DNA of 64,000 nt from Mariniflexile fucanivorans (GCF_004341235.1 NZ_SLUP01000005.1:124001-188000), one strand, 5' to 3'. Shown: positions 8,910-18,436, numbered from the stretch's first letter. The notes: generated from the sequence alone by a model not told the origin. A program made the numbers and translations.

Positions 8910-8927
8910 CAGTATTTAAAAAAATGG

Positions 8928-8969
8928 AATAATGGTTGGGCTTTTAAAAGTCAACCATTATTTTTTTCT
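8928..8969. terminator. Bidirectional terminator, overlaps a stop codon
   Basis: 11-bp stem (8928-8938 with 8952-8962) followed by a T-run on the plus strand. It ends the ATP-grasp operon, and on the minus strand it overlaps the stop codon of the polyprenyl synthase. Confidence 0.75.
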
Positions 8970-9935
8970 ATCAATCACATAATTCACCATCAACTCTAGT
9001 GAATTTCTATATTCAGAATTTGGGTATGTTTTAAGTAATTGTAAAGCTTCTTCTTGAAATTGCTTCATTCTTGCAATGGCATAATCTAGACCACCATTGT
9101 TTTTCACATAAGCGATCACTTCTTTAACACGTTTTGCGTCCTTATTATGATTTTTAATAGAGTTGATTAACCACTTTTTATCTTTCTTATCCGCTTGGTT
9201 TAGCACATAAATTAAAGGCAAGGTCATTTTTTGCTCTTTAATATCGATACCCGTTGGTTTCCCTATTTGGTCGTCGCTATAATCAAATAAATCATCTTTA
9301 ATTTGAAATGCCATACCTATAAGTTCGCCAAACTTTCGCATTGTTTCTACATGTTGCGATTCTGGTTTTACAGAAGCAGCGCCCAAACTACAACACGCGG
9401 CAATTAAAGTGGCTGTTTTTTGTCGGATAATTTCGTAATAAACAGCTTCGGTTATATCAAGTTTACGGGCTTTTTCAATTTGAAGTAATTCGCCTTCACT
9501 CATTTCTCGTACCGCAATTGAAATGATTTTAAGTAAATCAAAATCATTATTATCAATACTTAAAAGTAATCCTTTAGACAGTAAATAATCGCCTATTAAA
9601 ACAGCAATTTTGTTTTTCCATAAGGCATTTACCGAGAAGAATCCACGGCGACGATTACTATCATCAACCACATCATCATGTACCAAAGTTGCCGTATGGA
9701 TAAGTTCAATTACTGATGCCCCTCTATAAGTACGTTCACTTACTTCACCATTCGACACCATTTTAGCAACCAAAAAAACAAACATGGGTCGCATTTGCTT
9801 CCCTTTTCGATTTACTATATACGTTGTAATTCTATTAAGCAATGCCACCTTACTAGACATTGAAAGCAGGAACTTTTGCTCGAAAAGATCCATTTCATAG
9901 CCTATGGGTTGTTTTATTTGCTCTACTATTTTCAA
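8958..9935 (-). CDS. Trans-isoprenyl diphosphate synthase (polyprenyl synthetase)
   Basis: 325 residues. The first Asp-rich motif is HDDVVDD (D87, D88, D91, D92), followed by SNRRRG; the second is KDDLFDY (D214, D215, D218). Both bind Mg-diphosphate. GKQMRP is the usual IPP-binding segment. The FARM position before DDVVD holds small residues (HTATLV), which favours a long-chain product such as the menaquinone side chain (hexa- to octaprenyl), but chain length cannot be fixed by eye. The start is TTG at 9933-9935; an in-frame TAA lies upstream and no ATG lies between. MKIVEQIKQPI agrees with recalled relatives. Confidence 0.88.
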   Translation of the reverse strand: MKIVEQIKQPIGYEMDLFEQKFLLSMSSKVALLNRITTYIVNRKGKQMRPMFVFLVAKMVSNGEVSERTYRGASVIELIHTATLVHDDVVDDSNRRRGFFSVNALWKNKIAVLIGDYLLSKGLLLSIDNNDFDLLKIISIAVREMSEGELLQIEKARKLDITEAVYYEIIRQKTATLIAACCSLGAASVKPESQHVETMRKFGELIGMAFQIKDDLFDYSDDQIGKPTGIDIKEQKMTLPLIYVLNQADKKDKKWLINSIKNHNKDAKRVKEVIAYVKNNGGLDYAIARMKQFQEEALQLLKTYPNSEYRNSLELMVNYVIDRKK

Positions 9936-9959
9936 ATTAAAAAAATCACTTTATAACAA

Positions 9960-9967
9960 CAAACGTA
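9960..9967 (-). promoter_or_regulatory. Bacteroidota -7 element of the polyprenyl synthase gene
   Basis: TACGTTTG on the minus strand matches TAnnTTTG, 25 bases before the TTG start codon, which supports that start. No well-spaced TTG at -33. Confidence 0.45.
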
Positions 9968-10088
9968 CTAAAAAAATACAATAACCGCATAAATAATTAC
10001 AACCTGCTTACAATTAACTTTTTAAGTTTGAATACTTGCTCGTTATTTTATATATTATACTAAATTAATCTATAAAACATCAAAGCTT

Positions 10089-11204
10089 ATGAAAAAAATT
10101 ACTTTATTATTTTTACTATTGTTAACCTTTAGTTTTAATAGCTTTGCTCAATTTCCCGAAAATTTTGATACCGAGTTACCTACTACATGGTCTACGTTTA
10201 TTGGGACAAATTCTGAAGGAACAGTTGAAAACTGGGAATATAATTCCTTTGGGTATATGTTTGTAGCATGGGAAGATGTGGCAACACTAGCAGAAGATTG
10301 GTTGGTTTCTCCTCAAATAGCAATTACATCTACCAACTCCTTGCTTACATTCAACCAAACGGATTATTACATTGATGATTATGGGTCTACATTAACAATT
10401 AGGATTTCTACAGGAAGTTCTCAAACATCCCATGGAGATTTTACAATTGTAGACACTCAAAACGAAACAGATGTAACAAATGGAACTGCTTTAACATTTT
10501 CTAGACATGAAGTTGATTTGTCAGTTTATGAAGGTCAAAGTGTTTTTATTGCTTTTGTCTGGGCTCAAGACAATGGAGATGCGTTGTTTATTGATGATAT
10601 TAATTTGGAAAACCAAAACGTTTCTGCTCCAGATGCGGTTACTACCCCAGCTCCCACAGACACCACCATAAATGTCCCCATTGATGCAACAGACCCTGCT
10701 AACTTACTTATTGCTCCTTTTACTTGGGTAGCCGCAACAACAGGAGACCCAGCAACAAGTTTTAATATTAATCTAGGCACTAATGCTGCAGGCAATAATA
10801 TAGGAACGATCTCTGGGTTTAATAGTGGCGGTGGTGTTATTTTTGATTGGGCCTATAATACAACTTATTATTGGTCTATAAATGCAGTAAATTTTGGGGG
10901 AAGTACCCCTAGTGCGGTATGGAGTTTTACTACCGAATCAGACCCAAGTTTGTCAATTAATGACGACCAATTAAAATTGTTTCATGTTTTCCCAAATCCA
11001 GTAAAAGGTGTTGTTACTATCAATACCAATAAAACCATTGAGAGCATTTCAATTATGAATCAACTTGGACAAAAAATTATGAATTTTAATCAATCACAAA
11101 TTTTTAACAACAAGGTTGATTTAACTTCGTTGAAAAAAGGAATGTATTTTATGAATATTAGTTCTGAAAATAAATCTCAATCAATCAAAATAATCAAAGA
11201 TTAG
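10089..11204 (+). CDS. Secreted choice-of-anchor J / fibronectin-like protein with T9SS sorting domain
   Basis: 371 residues. Signal peptide 1-20 (LLFLLLLTFSFNSFAQ). Residues about 24-180 form a cleaved-adhesin / choice-of-anchor-J jelly-roll domain (FPENFDTELPTTWSTF ... EDWLVSPQIAI ... VFIAFVWAQDNGDALFIDDINL). Residues about 185-282 look like a fibronectin-III-type Ig domain (PAPTDTTINVPI ... YNTTYYWSINAVNFGGSTPSAVWSFTTE). The last about 75 residues are a type A T9SS sorting domain (FPNPVKGVVTINT ... LKKGMYFMNI). It is probably a cell-surface or released binding protein. It has no catalytic motif that I recognise. Stands alone. Confidence 0.85.
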   Translation: MKKITLLFLLLLTFSFNSFAQFPENFDTELPTTWSTFIGTNSEGTVENWEYNSFGYMFVAWEDVATLAEDWLVSPQIAITSTNSLLTFNQTDYYIDDYGSTLTIRISTGSSQTSHGDFTIVDTQNETDVTNGTALTFSRHEVDLSVYEGQSVFIAFVWAQDNGDALFIDDINLENQNVSAPDAVTTPAPTDTTINVPIDATDPANLLIAPFTWVAATTGDPATSFNINLGTNAAGNNIGTISGFNSGGGVIFDWAYNTTYYWSINAVNFGGSTPSAVWSFTTESDPSLSINDDQLKLFHVFPNPVKGVVTINTNKTIESISIMNQLGQKIMNFNQSQIFNNKVDLTSLKKGMYFMNISSENKSQSIKIIKD

Positions 11205-11227
11205 TTATTAAAAATCAAGATAGATAG

Positions 11228-11254
11228 AAAAGAGCTGCAATTCGCAGCTCTTTT
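11228..11254. terminator. Bidirectional terminator
   Basis: Strong hairpin with GAGCTGC at 11232-11238 and GCAGCTC at 11244-11250, five-base loop, extended by A/T pairs. It sits between the convergent adhesin-like gene and rlmN, 3 bases from the rlmN stop. Confidence 0.85.
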
Positions 11255-11256
11255 TC

Positions 11257-12297
11257 TTAACTTTTATTTGCCAATTGACCACAAGCCGCATCGATATCTT
11301 TACCTCTGCTTCGGCGTACGTTAACAACAATTCTGTTTTTTTCTAAATTACTTATGTAATTCTCTAAGGCTTCGTTTGATGCTTGCTGAAATTCGCCATC
11401 ATCAATGGGGTTATATTCAATAATGTTTACTTTACAAGGCACATATTTGCAAAACTTAACTAGAGCGTCAATATCTTTTTGCGAATCGTTTATACCTTTC
11501 CAAACCACATATTCGTAACTGATTTTACATTTGGTTTTAGCATACCAATATTCCAATGCTTCACGTAAATCTTCCAAAGGGAAATTTTCGTTAAATGGCA
11601 TGATGGTAGTTCGAACTTCATCGATGGCAGAATGTAATGATACTGCTAAATTGAACTTCACATCATCATCTGCCATTTTCTTAATCATTTTTGGCACACC
11701 CGATGTGGAAACGGTAATACGTTTTGGCGACATACCCAAACCTTCGGGAGATGTAATTTTATCGATAGCTTTAATAACATTGTTATAGTTCATAAGTGGT
11801 TCGCCCATACCCATAAATACAATATTACTTAATGGACGGTTAAAATACAACTTACTTTCATTATCAATAGCTACTACTTGATCGTAAATTTCGTCGGGAT
11901 TTAAATTTCGCATACGTTTTAAACGCGCCGTAGCACAAAACCTGCAATCTAAACTACAACCTACTTGACTGGACACACATGCAGTGGTTCTGGTGGCCGT
12001 TGGAATTAAAACCGACTCCACAATCAACCCATCGTGTAAACGTACCGCATTTTTAACCGTACCATCGTTACTACGTTGCATGGTATCTACTTTTATATGG
12101 TTGATAACAAAGTTGTCTTCCAGCATTTGACGTGTTTCTTTTGAAACATTGGTCATATCATCAAACGAGTGGGCACCTTTTTGCCACAACCATTCGTAAA
12201 CCTGGTTGCCACGAAACGCTTTATCTCCTTGTTTTTCAAAGAAATCACGGAGTTGCTCTTTGGATAATGCGCGAATGTCTTTTTTTGTTGTTGCCAT
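11257..12297 (-). CDS. rlmN: 23S rRNA/tRNA adenine-C2 methyltransferase RlmN
   Basis: 346 residues, radical SAM enzyme that methylates C2 of A2503 in 23S rRNA and A37 in some tRNAs. The iron-sulfur motif CSLDCRFC is at C114, C118, C121. The mechanistic C-terminal Cys that carries the methylene is C339 in IDAACGQL. The SAM motif FMGMGEPLMNYNNV and the N-terminal helical part (EQLRDFFEKQGDKAFRGNQVYEWLW) are intact. Full length for the family. A TATTTTTG element lies just upstream. Confidence 0.96.
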   Translation of the reverse strand: MATTKKDIRALSKEQLRDFFEKQGDKAFRGNQVYEWLWQKGAHSFDDMTNVSKETRQMLEDNFVINHIKVDTMQRSNDGTVKNAVRLHDGLIVESVLIPTATRTTACVSSQVGCSLDCRFCATARLKRMRNLNPDEIYDQVVAIDNESKLYFNRPLSNIVFMGMGEPLMNYNNVIKAIDKITSPEGLGMSPKRITVSTSGVPKMIKKMADDDVKFNLAVSLHSAIDEVRTTIMPFNENFPLEDLREALEYWYAKTKCKISYEYVVWKGINDSQKDIDALVKFCKYVPCKVNIIEYNPIDDGEFQQASNEALENYISNLEKNRIVVNVRRSRGKDIDAACGQLANKS

Positions 12298-12305
12298 ATA
12301 AGATG

Positions 12306-12313
12306 CAAAAATA
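12306..12313 (-). promoter_or_regulatory. Possible -7 element of rlmN
   Basis: TATTTTTG on the minus strand fits TAnnTTTG and lies 8 bases before the ATG, which would give a nearly leaderless message. No TTG at -33 was found, so this is weak. Confidence 0.35.
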
Positions 12314-12417
12314 GGGAAAGGATTATCGAATTACGATTTTTGATTAAAGAATGATGATTTTAACCTGTTGGTCGCAAACTACTTTTTAAATGTCAAATCA
12401 AATTTCTATGTTACTCA

Positions 12418-12459
12418 GAGCATATTGAAGCATCTCTATATTAGATATTCAACATGCTC
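12418..12459. repeat. Inverted repeat after metH
   Basis: 12-base arms (GAGCATATTGAA at 12418-12429 and TTCAACATGCTC at 12448-12459; one G-T pair) with an 18-base spacer lie just after the metH stop codon. There is no T-run, so it is not a classical terminator. It may stabilise the 3' end or stop transcription with Rho. Confidence 0.45.
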
Positions 12460-12471
12460 ATAACAACCTTA

Positions 12472-15147
12472 TTATTCTTCTGCAATGGTTGGATGCAACC
12501 ACTTTCTAGCTTTTTCTTTCGTGATGCTTTTTCTAGTGGCATAATCCGTTACTTGGTCATCTGTAATTTTACCTAATCCAAAATATTTCGCTTCTGGGTT
12601 TGCAAAATAATATCCGGAAACTGCTGCCGCTGGCCACATGGCTAAACTTTCGGTTAACTTCACGCCTATTATTTTTTCAACTTCCAATAACTCCCAAATA
12701 GTTTCCTTTTCTAAATGGTCTGGACATGCGGGATACCCCGGTGCCGGACGAATACCTTTGTAACTTTCTTTTATCAAATCATCATTTGAAAGTGTTTCAT
12801 CAGAATCATAACCCCAATGTTTGGTTCGTATTTGTTTGTGTAAATATTCTGCAAAAGCTTCAGCAAAACGATCGGCAATAGCTTGCGCCATTATTGCATT
12901 GTAATCATCCTCTTTGGCTCTGTAGCTGTCGGCTAATTCTTGCGCGCCAAAAATGGCCACACAAAAAGCGCCCATATAATCGGTTTTGCCGGTTTCTTTA
13001 GGTGCAATAAAATCGGCTAAGGCAATGTTTGGAATGCCTTCTCTTTTACTTAATTGTTGACGCAAGGTTCTAAAAACAGCCACTTCTTTTCCGTTTTTTT
13101 GAACTGAAATATCATCATCATGTATCGAATTTGCTTCAAACAAACCGAAAACCGCTTTTGGTTTTAGCAATTGTCTTGCAATAATATCTTCAATCATTGC
13201 TTGGGCTTCGTTGTACATGATGGTTGCTTGTTCACCAACCAATTCATCCGTTAATATATCTGGAAATTTACCGTGTAAATCCCAGCTTCTAAAAAACGGA
13301 CTCCAATCAATATAAGGCACCAATTCTTTTAAGCTTAATTGTTTTAACATCTGAACGCCTAATTCTTTAGGTTTTACAATTTCAGACGTATTCCAATCAA
13401 TTTTATATTTTCTTGCTCGTGCTTCTCCAATTGAAATATATGATTTTTCTTTGCCTCGTTTTAAAAACTTAGTTCGGAATTCATCATAATCCTTTTTTAA
13501 ATTGGCAACATATTCGTTTGAAGTTTTCTTATTTAGTAGATCCCCCACAACTGTTACTGCTCTTGAAGCATCATTCACATGAACCACCGCATTTTTATAC
13601 TGCGGATCAATTTTAACTGCTGTATGTGCTTTTGAGGTTGTTGCACCACCTATTAACAAAGGAACAATGAAATTTTGGCGCTCCATTTCTTTAGCTAAAT
13701 ACACCATTTCATCAAGAGACGGCGTAATTAATCCAGACAAACCTATTGCATCCACATTATGTGCTTTAGCCTCTGCAATAATTTTTTCTGGTGGCACCAT
13801 AACACCCAAATCGACAATAGCGTAATTGTTACAAGCTAATACCACGCTTACAATATTTTTTCCAATATCGTGCACATCGCCTTTTACGGTTGCCATTAAT
13901 ACTTTGCCTACGGGTTCTTGTAAATCGCCTTTTTCAGCTTCAATAAACGGATTTAAATACCCTACTGCTTTTTTCATTACACGAGCAGATTTCACTACTT
14001 GTGGCAAGAACATTTTTCCTGCTCCAAATAAATCGCCAACAACGTTCATACCAATCATTAAATGCCCTTCAATAACATCAATTGGTTTTTCGGCTTGTAA
14101 TCTGGCTTCTTCTACATCTTCAATAATAAAAGCATCAATACCTTTCACTAAAGCGTGCGTAATTCTATCTTGAATGGGGTTTTCTCGCCATGATAAATCG
14201 ACTCCTTTTTCTACTTTGGAACCTTTTACGGTTTCAGCGAAATCTAACAACCGCTCGGTCGCATCATCACGTCTGTCTAAAATAACATCTTCAACGTGTT
14301 CTAATAAATCCTTTGGAATATCATCATAAATTTCTAATAGTGCAGGGTTTACAATACCCATATTCATACCCGCTTGAATAGCATAATATAAAAATACAGA
14401 GTGCATTGCCTCACGAACACCATCGTTTCCTCTAAACGAAAACGACACATTGCTGACTCCACCACTCACACTAACGTTTGGCAAATTTTGTCGCACCCAA
14501 CGTGTAGCTTCAATAAAATCGATGGCATTTCTTTTATGCTCATCCATACCTGTTGCTACAGGAAATATGTTTAAGTCGAAAATAATGTCTTCCGATGGGA
14601 AACCTACCTTGTTTACTAAAATATCATAGGAGCGTTTTGCTATTTCAATACGTCTATCGTAATTATCAGCTTGTCCAACCTCATCAAAAGCCATAACAAC
14701 TACCGCTGCACCGTAACGTTTTATTTTTTTGGCTTCTGCTATAAACTTGTCTTCACCTTCTTTTAAGGAAATAGAGTTTACCACACATTTACCTTGCACC
14801 ACCTGTAAACCAGCTTCAATGATTTCCCATTTTGAGCTATCAATCATGATAGGAACTCTAGAAATATCGGGTTCTGCGGCTATTAAATTTAAAAAACGCA
14901 CCATAGATTCCTTTCCGTCTATAAGTCCGTCGTCCATATTAATATCGATAATTTGCGCTCCACCATCAACCTGATGGCGAGCCACTTGCAAAGCTTCATC
15001 GAATTTTTCTTCTTTAATAAGTCGAAGAAACATTCTAGAGCCTGCAACGTTAGTACGCTCTCCTACATTTATAAAGTTGCTGTTTTCGTTTAGGATTAGA
15101 GGTTCTAATCCTGATAAATGCATGTATTTTGTTTGCTTAATACTCAT
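12472..15147 (-). CDS. metH: Cobalamin-dependent methionine synthase, pterin/B12/activation part
   Basis: 891 residues, the larger half of a split MetH. In order: methyltetrahydrofolate (pterin)-binding domain (about 20-320; [14 protein letters not shown] ... [11 protein letters not shown] ... IMIDSSKW), helical cap and B12-binding domain (about 335-560) with GDVHDIG, H426 being the cobalt ligand, and the SAM-dependent reactivation domain (about 570-890) with [12 protein letters not shown]. The homocysteine-binding module is missing here and is encoded by the separate gene at 15442-16458. The two subunits together transfer methyl from methyl-THF to homocysteine. The ATG overlaps the stop of the preceding ABM gene by one base (TAATG), so translation is coupled. 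The upstream SAM riboswitch should control the whole transcript. Confidence 0.95.
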   Translation of the reverse strand: MSIKQTKYMHLSGLEPLILNENSNFINVGERTNVAGSRMFLRLIKEEKFDEALQVARHQVDGGAQIIDINMDDGLIDGKESMVRFLNLIAAEPDISRVPIMIDSSKWEIIEAGLQVVQGKCVVNSISLKEGEDKFIAEAKKIKRYGAAVVVMAFDEVGQADNYDRRIEIAKRSYDILVNKVGFPSEDIIFDLNIFPVATGMDEHKRNAIDFIEATRWVRQNLPNVSVSGGVSNVSFSFRGNDGVREAMHSVFLYYAIQAGMNMGIVNPALLEIYDDIPKDLLEHVEDVILDRRDDATERLLDFAETVKGSKVEKGVDLSWRENPIQDRITHALVKGIDAFIIEDVEEARLQAEKPIDVIEGHLMIGMNVVGDLFGAGKMFLPQVVKSARVMKKAVGYLNPFIEAEKGDLQEPVGKVLMATVKGDVHDIGKNIVSVVLACNNYAIVDLGVMVPPEKIIAEAKAHNVDAIGLSGLITPSLDEMVYLAKEMERQNFIVPLLIGGATTSKAHTAVKIDPQYKNAVVHVNDASRAVTVVGDLLNKKTSNEYVANLKKDYDEFRTKFLKRGKEKSYISIGEARARKYKIDWNTSEIVKPKELGVQMLKQLSLKELVPYIDWSPFFRSWDLHGKFPDILTDELVGEQATIMYNEAQAMIEDIIARQLLKPKAVFGLFEANSIHDDDISVQKNGKEVAVFRTLRQQLSKREGIPNIALADFIAPKETGKTDYMGAFCVAIFGAQELADSYRAKEDDYNAIMAQAIADRFAEAFAEYLHKQIRTKHWGYDSDETLSNDDLIKESYKGIRPAPGYPACPDHLEKETIWELLEVEKIIGVKLTESLAMWPAAAVSGYYFANPEAKYFGLGKITDDQVTDYATRKSITKEKARKWLHPTIAEE

Positions 15148-15428
15148 TATTTATAATGTTCTACAGTGGGAAATGGTTCGTAAAAATGATGTAATAATTG
15201 TTTCCATTGTTGGTATTTATCTGATTGTCTGAAACCAATTTCATGGTCTTCAATCGTTTCCCAATTCACTAATAATATATATTTATCTTGATGCTCAATA
15301 CATTTTTTCAATTCATGGGACATATACCCTTTCATTGTTGAAATTATTTTTTCAGCTTCTTTAAAACTTGTTTCAAAATCTAAAGAAAAACCTTTTTTTA
15401 TGTTTAAAGTAGCAACTTCAAGTATCAT
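15147..15428 (-). CDS. ABM-family (antibiotic biosynthesis monooxygenase-like) small protein
   Basis: 93 residues with the dimeric alpha/beta-barrel look of the ABM fold: [77 protein letters not shown] proteins act as cofactor-free monooxygenases, haem-degrading enzymes or unknown small-molecule binders. The haem-ligand pattern of IsdG is not clear here. It is placed exactly between the two halves of metH, 13 bases after the homocysteine-binding subunit and overlapping the start of the larger subunit, so it is in the SAM-controlled operon. A link to cobalamin or homocysteine chemistry is only inferred from position. Confidence 0.75.
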   Translation of the reverse strand: MILEVATLNIKKGFSLDFETSFKEAEKIISTMKGYMSHELKKCIEHQDKYILLVNWETIEDHEIGFRQSDKYQQWKQLLHHFYEPFPTVEHYK

Positions 15429-15441
15429 AATTTCATTTATT

Positions 15442-16458
15442 CTATAACCCTTCGACTGCGCTCAGGGCAACAGCAGTACGTGGTTTGTATTTTGCAGCTA
15501 TGTTTGCAATTACTTTAATATGTTCTGGGGTAGTTCCGCAACAACCTCCAATAATATTAATTAAATTTTTCTTTAAATATTCTTCAATTTGCTCACCCAT
15601 TTCTTCTGGAGATTCATCGTATTCACCAAAAGCATTTGGCAAGCCAGCATTGGGATGTGCAGAAATAGCAAAATCTGTTTTATTAGCAATTGCTTCCAAA
15701 TGTGGCTGTAATAAATTAGCTCCCAAAGCGCAATTAAAACCAATTGACAGTAATGGAATATGCGATACTGAAATTAAAAAGGCTTCAGCAGTTTGCCCAG
15801 ACAAAGTTCTACCTGAAGCATCAGTGATTGTTCCACTTAACATGATTGGAATATCTATGTTTCGTTCTTCTTTCACTTCTTCAATAGCGAATAATGCTGC
15901 TTTGGCGTTTAGCGTATCGAAAACGGTTTCTACCAATAATAAGTCGACACCACCATCAACCAAGGCCTCTACTTGTTGCTTATATGCAATACGTAATTCA
16001 TCAAAAGTTACAGCTCTATAACCTGGATCATTTACATCGGGCGACATGCTTGCTGTACGGTTTGTTGGCCCAATAGACCCTGCTACAAAACGGGGTTTAT
16101 TTGGTTCACGTTTTGTAAATTCATCGGCAACTTCTCTCGCTATTTTAGCCGATTGAAAGTTTAGTTCGTACACCAAATCTTCCATTTGGTAATCTGCCAT
16201 AGCTATGGTCGTGCCAGAAAAGGTATTGGTTTCAACAATATCTGCTCCCGCTTCAAAATATTTTCCGTGAATGGTTTTAATAGCTTCCGGTTGGGTAATG
16301 GATAGTAAATCGTTATTCCCCTGTAATGGTGTTGGGTAATCTTTAAAACGCTCGCCCCTAAAATCTTCTTCAGTAAATTTATATTGCTGAAGCATGGTAC
16401 CCATAGCACCATCGAGCACTAAAATACGGTCTTGTAAAGCTTGTTGTATGTTTGACAT
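15442..16458 (-). CDS. Methionine synthase homocysteine-binding subunit (split MetH N-terminal module)
   Basis: 338 residues of the homocysteine S-methyltransferase barrel: [27 protein letters not shown] at the start and the zinc ligands C243 (IGFNCALG), C306 and C307 ([10 protein letters not shown]). Zinc activates the homocysteine thiol. It forms the missing first module of MetH and is cotranscribed with it. The natural fold ends near KYKPR (327); the last residues [11 protein letters not shown] are encoded by a palindromic intergenic repeat (15448-15467) that also supplies the stop context. Confidence 0.93.
   Translation of the reverse strand: MSNIQQALQDRILVLDGAMGTMLQQYKFTEEDFRGERFKDYPTPLQGNNDLLSITQPEAIKTIHGKYFEAGADIVETNTFSGTTIAMADYQMEDLVYELNFQSAKIAREVADEFTKREPNKPRFVAGSIGPTNRTASMSPDVNDPGYRAVTFDELRIAYKQQVEALVDGGVDLLLVETVFDTLNAKAALFAIEEVKEERNIDIPIMLSGTITDASGRTLSGQTAEAFLISVSHIPLLSIGFNCALGANLLQPHLEAIANKTDFAISAHPNAGLPNAFGEYDESPEEMGEQIEEYLKKNLINIIGGCCGTTPEHIKVIANIAAKYKPRTAVALSAVEGL
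15448..15467. repeat. Palindromic repeat CCCTTCGACTGCGCTCAGGG, translated
   Basis: A 20-base imperfect palindrome of a kind widespread in Bacteroidota intergenic DNA (from memory). Here it lies inside the 3' end of the homocysteine-binding subunit gene and is read as ALSAVEG. Confidence 0.7.
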
Positions 16459-16479
16459 TTTGATAATTTATATCTGTAT

Positions 16480-16510
16480 GTCATCAAGAAAAGTAAAAGA
16501 AACACTTTTC
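16480..16510 (-). promoter_or_regulatory. Candidate expression platform of the metH SAM riboswitch
   Basis: Two exclusive pairings are possible. Bases 16480-16493 (CTTTTCTTGATGAC on the minus strand) can pair over 14 positions (12 Watson-Crick, 2 G-U) with the 5' strand of the aptamer, 16607-16620, breaking P1 and P2. Otherwise 16488-16494 can pair with 16504-16510 in a 7-bp local hairpin. No T-run follows, so the output may be translation or Rho access. Confidence 0.5.
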
Positions 16511-16620
16511 GTTATCTTTCCAATATTCTTTAAAATACTAGTAGAACGTAGCACCTTCTTTAAGAGCTAAAGGGTTGCCAAGGCTTCAACGGGTCTATTC
16601 CCTCTACCTTTCTTGATAAC
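16511..16620 (-). ncRNA. SAM-I (S-box) riboswitch upstream of metH operon
   Basis: Read on the minus strand, the segment has the S-box consensus: P1 GTTATC (16620-16615) with GATAAC (16516-16511), then AAGAAAGGTAGAGGGA, the GACCC/TGAAGCC region and GGCAACC, then GAAGGTGCTA (P3/J3-4) and a P4 hairpin in AGTATTTTAAAGAATATT. SAM binding should lower expression of split metH and the ABM gene, 52 bases downstream. The call rests on conserved core bases; a covariance search would settle it. Confidence 0.93.
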
Positions 16621-16649
16621 AATTATTAATACATTTATGAACTTGTGGA

Positions 16650-16657
16650 CAAAAGTA
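16650..16657 (-). promoter_or_regulatory. -7 promoter element of the metH leader
   Basis: TACTTTTG on the minus strand fits TAnnTTTG and lies 30 bases before the first base of the riboswitch, a fitting place for the leader promoter. No clear -33 TTG. Confidence 0.5.
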
Positions 16658-16705
16658 CCACACATTTTTTTAAATTCACAGTAATTCGGTTAAAATTGCC
16701 CGAAT

Positions 16706-17596
16706 TTATTCGAAAAGTGTTGATGATAAATACCTATCTCCTCTATCGCAAATGATGGCTACTATAACACCTTCTTCCAAAGTTTCTGCTATTTTTAAAG
16801 CACAAAACACAGAACCACCACTACTCATGCCGGCAAAAACACCTTCTTCTTTTGCTAAACGTTGGGTAGTTGTTTTAGCATCTTGTTCACTAACATCCAC
16901 CACCACATCTACTTTAGAGCGATTGAAAAACTTAGGCACATATTCTGGCGACCATTTTCTTATTCCAGGTATCTTTGCCCCATCTTCTGGTTGTGCACCA
17001 ACAATGATGATGTTTTTGTTTTTCTCTTTCAAATAGTTAGAAACGCCCATAACGGTTCCGGTTGTACCCATGGCAGACACGAAATGTGTGATTTTACCAT
17101 CGGTATCATTCCAAATTTCTGGACCTGTAGTTTTATAGTGCGCTTTCCAATTATCGTCGTTTTCAAACTGATTCAAAAGCGTATAGCCTTTTTCATCTCT
17201 TAATTGAAATGCTAAATCTCTAGAACCTTCAATACCTGTATCAGCAGGTGTTAAAATCACCTCAGCACCATACGCTCTCATAGTTTTAACGCGTTCTTCA
17301 GTAGAATTCTCCGGCATAATCAACACCATATGTACTCCCAATAGATTCGCAATAAATGCCAAAGCAATTCCTGTGTTACCACTAGTTGCTTCTACCAAAT
17401 AATCTCCTTTTTTAATATCACCTCGTTTTAAGGCTTCACTTATCATATTAAAAGCGGCACGATCTTTAACGCTTCCACCAGGGTTATCTCCTTCTAATTT
17501 TAAATATAATTTTACACCTTTTTTTGAAATTAAATGGCTTGCCTCAACAAGTGGTGTATTACCTATTCTATCTAAAATACCTTTAACTGATGCCAT
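16706..17596 (-). CDS. cysM: Cysteine synthase B (O-acetylserine sulfhydrylase)
   Basis: 296 residues, fold-type II PLP enzyme that replaces the acetyl group of O-acetylserine by sulfide (or thiosulfate) to give cysteine. PLP lysine K44 in GGSVKDRAA, the substrate loop TSGNTG (71-76) and the phosphate loop GTTGTVMG are present. The short length and RIGNTPLV start are typical of CysM. Its ATG overlaps the end of the serine acetyltransferase gene by 14 bases, so both steps of cysteine synthesis are coupled. Confidence 0.93.
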   Translation of the reverse strand: MASVKGILDRIGNTPLVEASHLISKKGVKLYLKLEGDNPGGSVKDRAAFNMISEALKRGDIKKGDYLVEATSGNTGIALAFIANLLGVHMVLIMPENSTEERVKTMRAYGAEVILTPADTGIEGSRDLAFQLRDEKGYTLLNQFENDDNWKAHYKTTGPEIWNDTDGKITHFVSAMGTTGTVMGVSNYLKEKNKNIIIVGAQPEDGAKIPGIRKWSPEYVPKFFNRSKVDVVVDVSEQDAKTTTQRLAKEEGVFAGMSSGGSVFCALKIAETLEEGVIVAIICDRGDRYLSSTLFE

Positions 17597-18353
17597 TCTT
17601 TTTGGGTCTGATTTTTATTTCGGTTTGATAAGTTACTAAGGAGTTTTCTGGAACTGATTCTGTAATCCAAACATTGGCTCCAATAGTACTATTTGCTCCA
17701 ATGGAAATATCACCACCGAGGATGGTAGCATTGGCGTAAATAGTTACATTATCTTCAATAGTTGGGTGACGTTTGGTAGACTCTAATATTTTTTTTACTT
17801 GGATACCACCTAATGTAACCCCTTGGAAAATTTTAACATTATTTTTTATAACAGACGTTTCACCAATAACTATTCCGGTGCCGTGGTCCACAAAAAATGA
17901 ATCGCCAATAGTTGCTCCCGGATGAATATCAATACCTGTTATACCGTGAACATATTCACTCATCATTCTAGGAAGAATTGGCATGTTTTGTACGTACAAC
18001 TGATGACTTAAACGATAAATTGAAATAGCATAAAACCCTGGGCAGGCTAAATAAACTTCTTCTAATGTTTTGGTTGCTGGATCAAAATTAACAACCGCAA
18101 CCGCATCTAAATCTAACTTAGTCCTGATAGTGTGAAACTTACTTTGAAATTCATCCCAAATCGCTTCACCATCAACAATATCCAAATTATTTGCTATATC
18201 TAAAAAGGCTTTTCTTAAAGGTTGAAGCTCATTTTCATGCGAATCAAATATATAATAAAAAAGACGTTTTGTAAATATTCTTACAACATCCTTTAAACGA
18301 ACATTATATTTTTTTTTAACTAATCTATCATTTAACTCATGGTACAAATCCAT
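17583..18353 (-). CDS. cysE: Serine O-acetyltransferase
   Basis: 256 residues. A helical N-terminal part is followed by a left-handed beta-helix of hexapeptide repeats (about 130-240; GIDIHPGATIGDSFFVDHGTGIVIGETSVI). The catalytic His lies in the DHGTG segment. It acetylates L-serine with acetyl-CoA to give O-acetylserine. The C-terminus ends KIRPKKNGIS; in other species the very C-terminal Ile inserts into cysteine synthase, but here the tail ends in Ser, so complex formation with CysM cannot be claimed. Overlaps cysM. Confidence 0.92.
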   Translation of the reverse strand: MDLYHELNDRLVKKKYNVRLKDVVRIFTKRLFYYIFDSHENELQPLRKAFLDIANNLDIVDGEAIWDEFQSKFHTIRTKLDLDAVAVVNFDPATKTLEEVYLACPGFYAISIYRLSHQLYVQNMPILPRMMSEYVHGITGIDIHPGATIGDSFFVDHGTGIVIGETSVIKNNVKIFQGVTLGGIQVKKILESTKRHPTIEDNVTIYANATILGGDISIGANSTIGANVWITESVPENSLVTYQTEIKIRPKKNGIS

Positions 18354-18436
18354 ACAAAATAATTTAAATTATCTTTCATTGTCGCTTTTGACGCTTGAAA
18401 TTTACAACAATAAAAGACTTTTCTAAAAAAAAATTG

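Noticed and set aside
15485-16021. Long plus-strand frame opposite the MetH homocysteine subunit (178 codons)
   Set aside because: Antisense to a well-conserved enzyme; composition (Ser/Ile/Cys rich) is that of a shadow frame.
12472-16458. metH split by a frameshift or sequencing error
   Set aside because: The two parts are separated by a complete ABM gene with coupled starts, and each part is a whole domain set. Split MetH is known in Bacteroidota. It is a true gene split.
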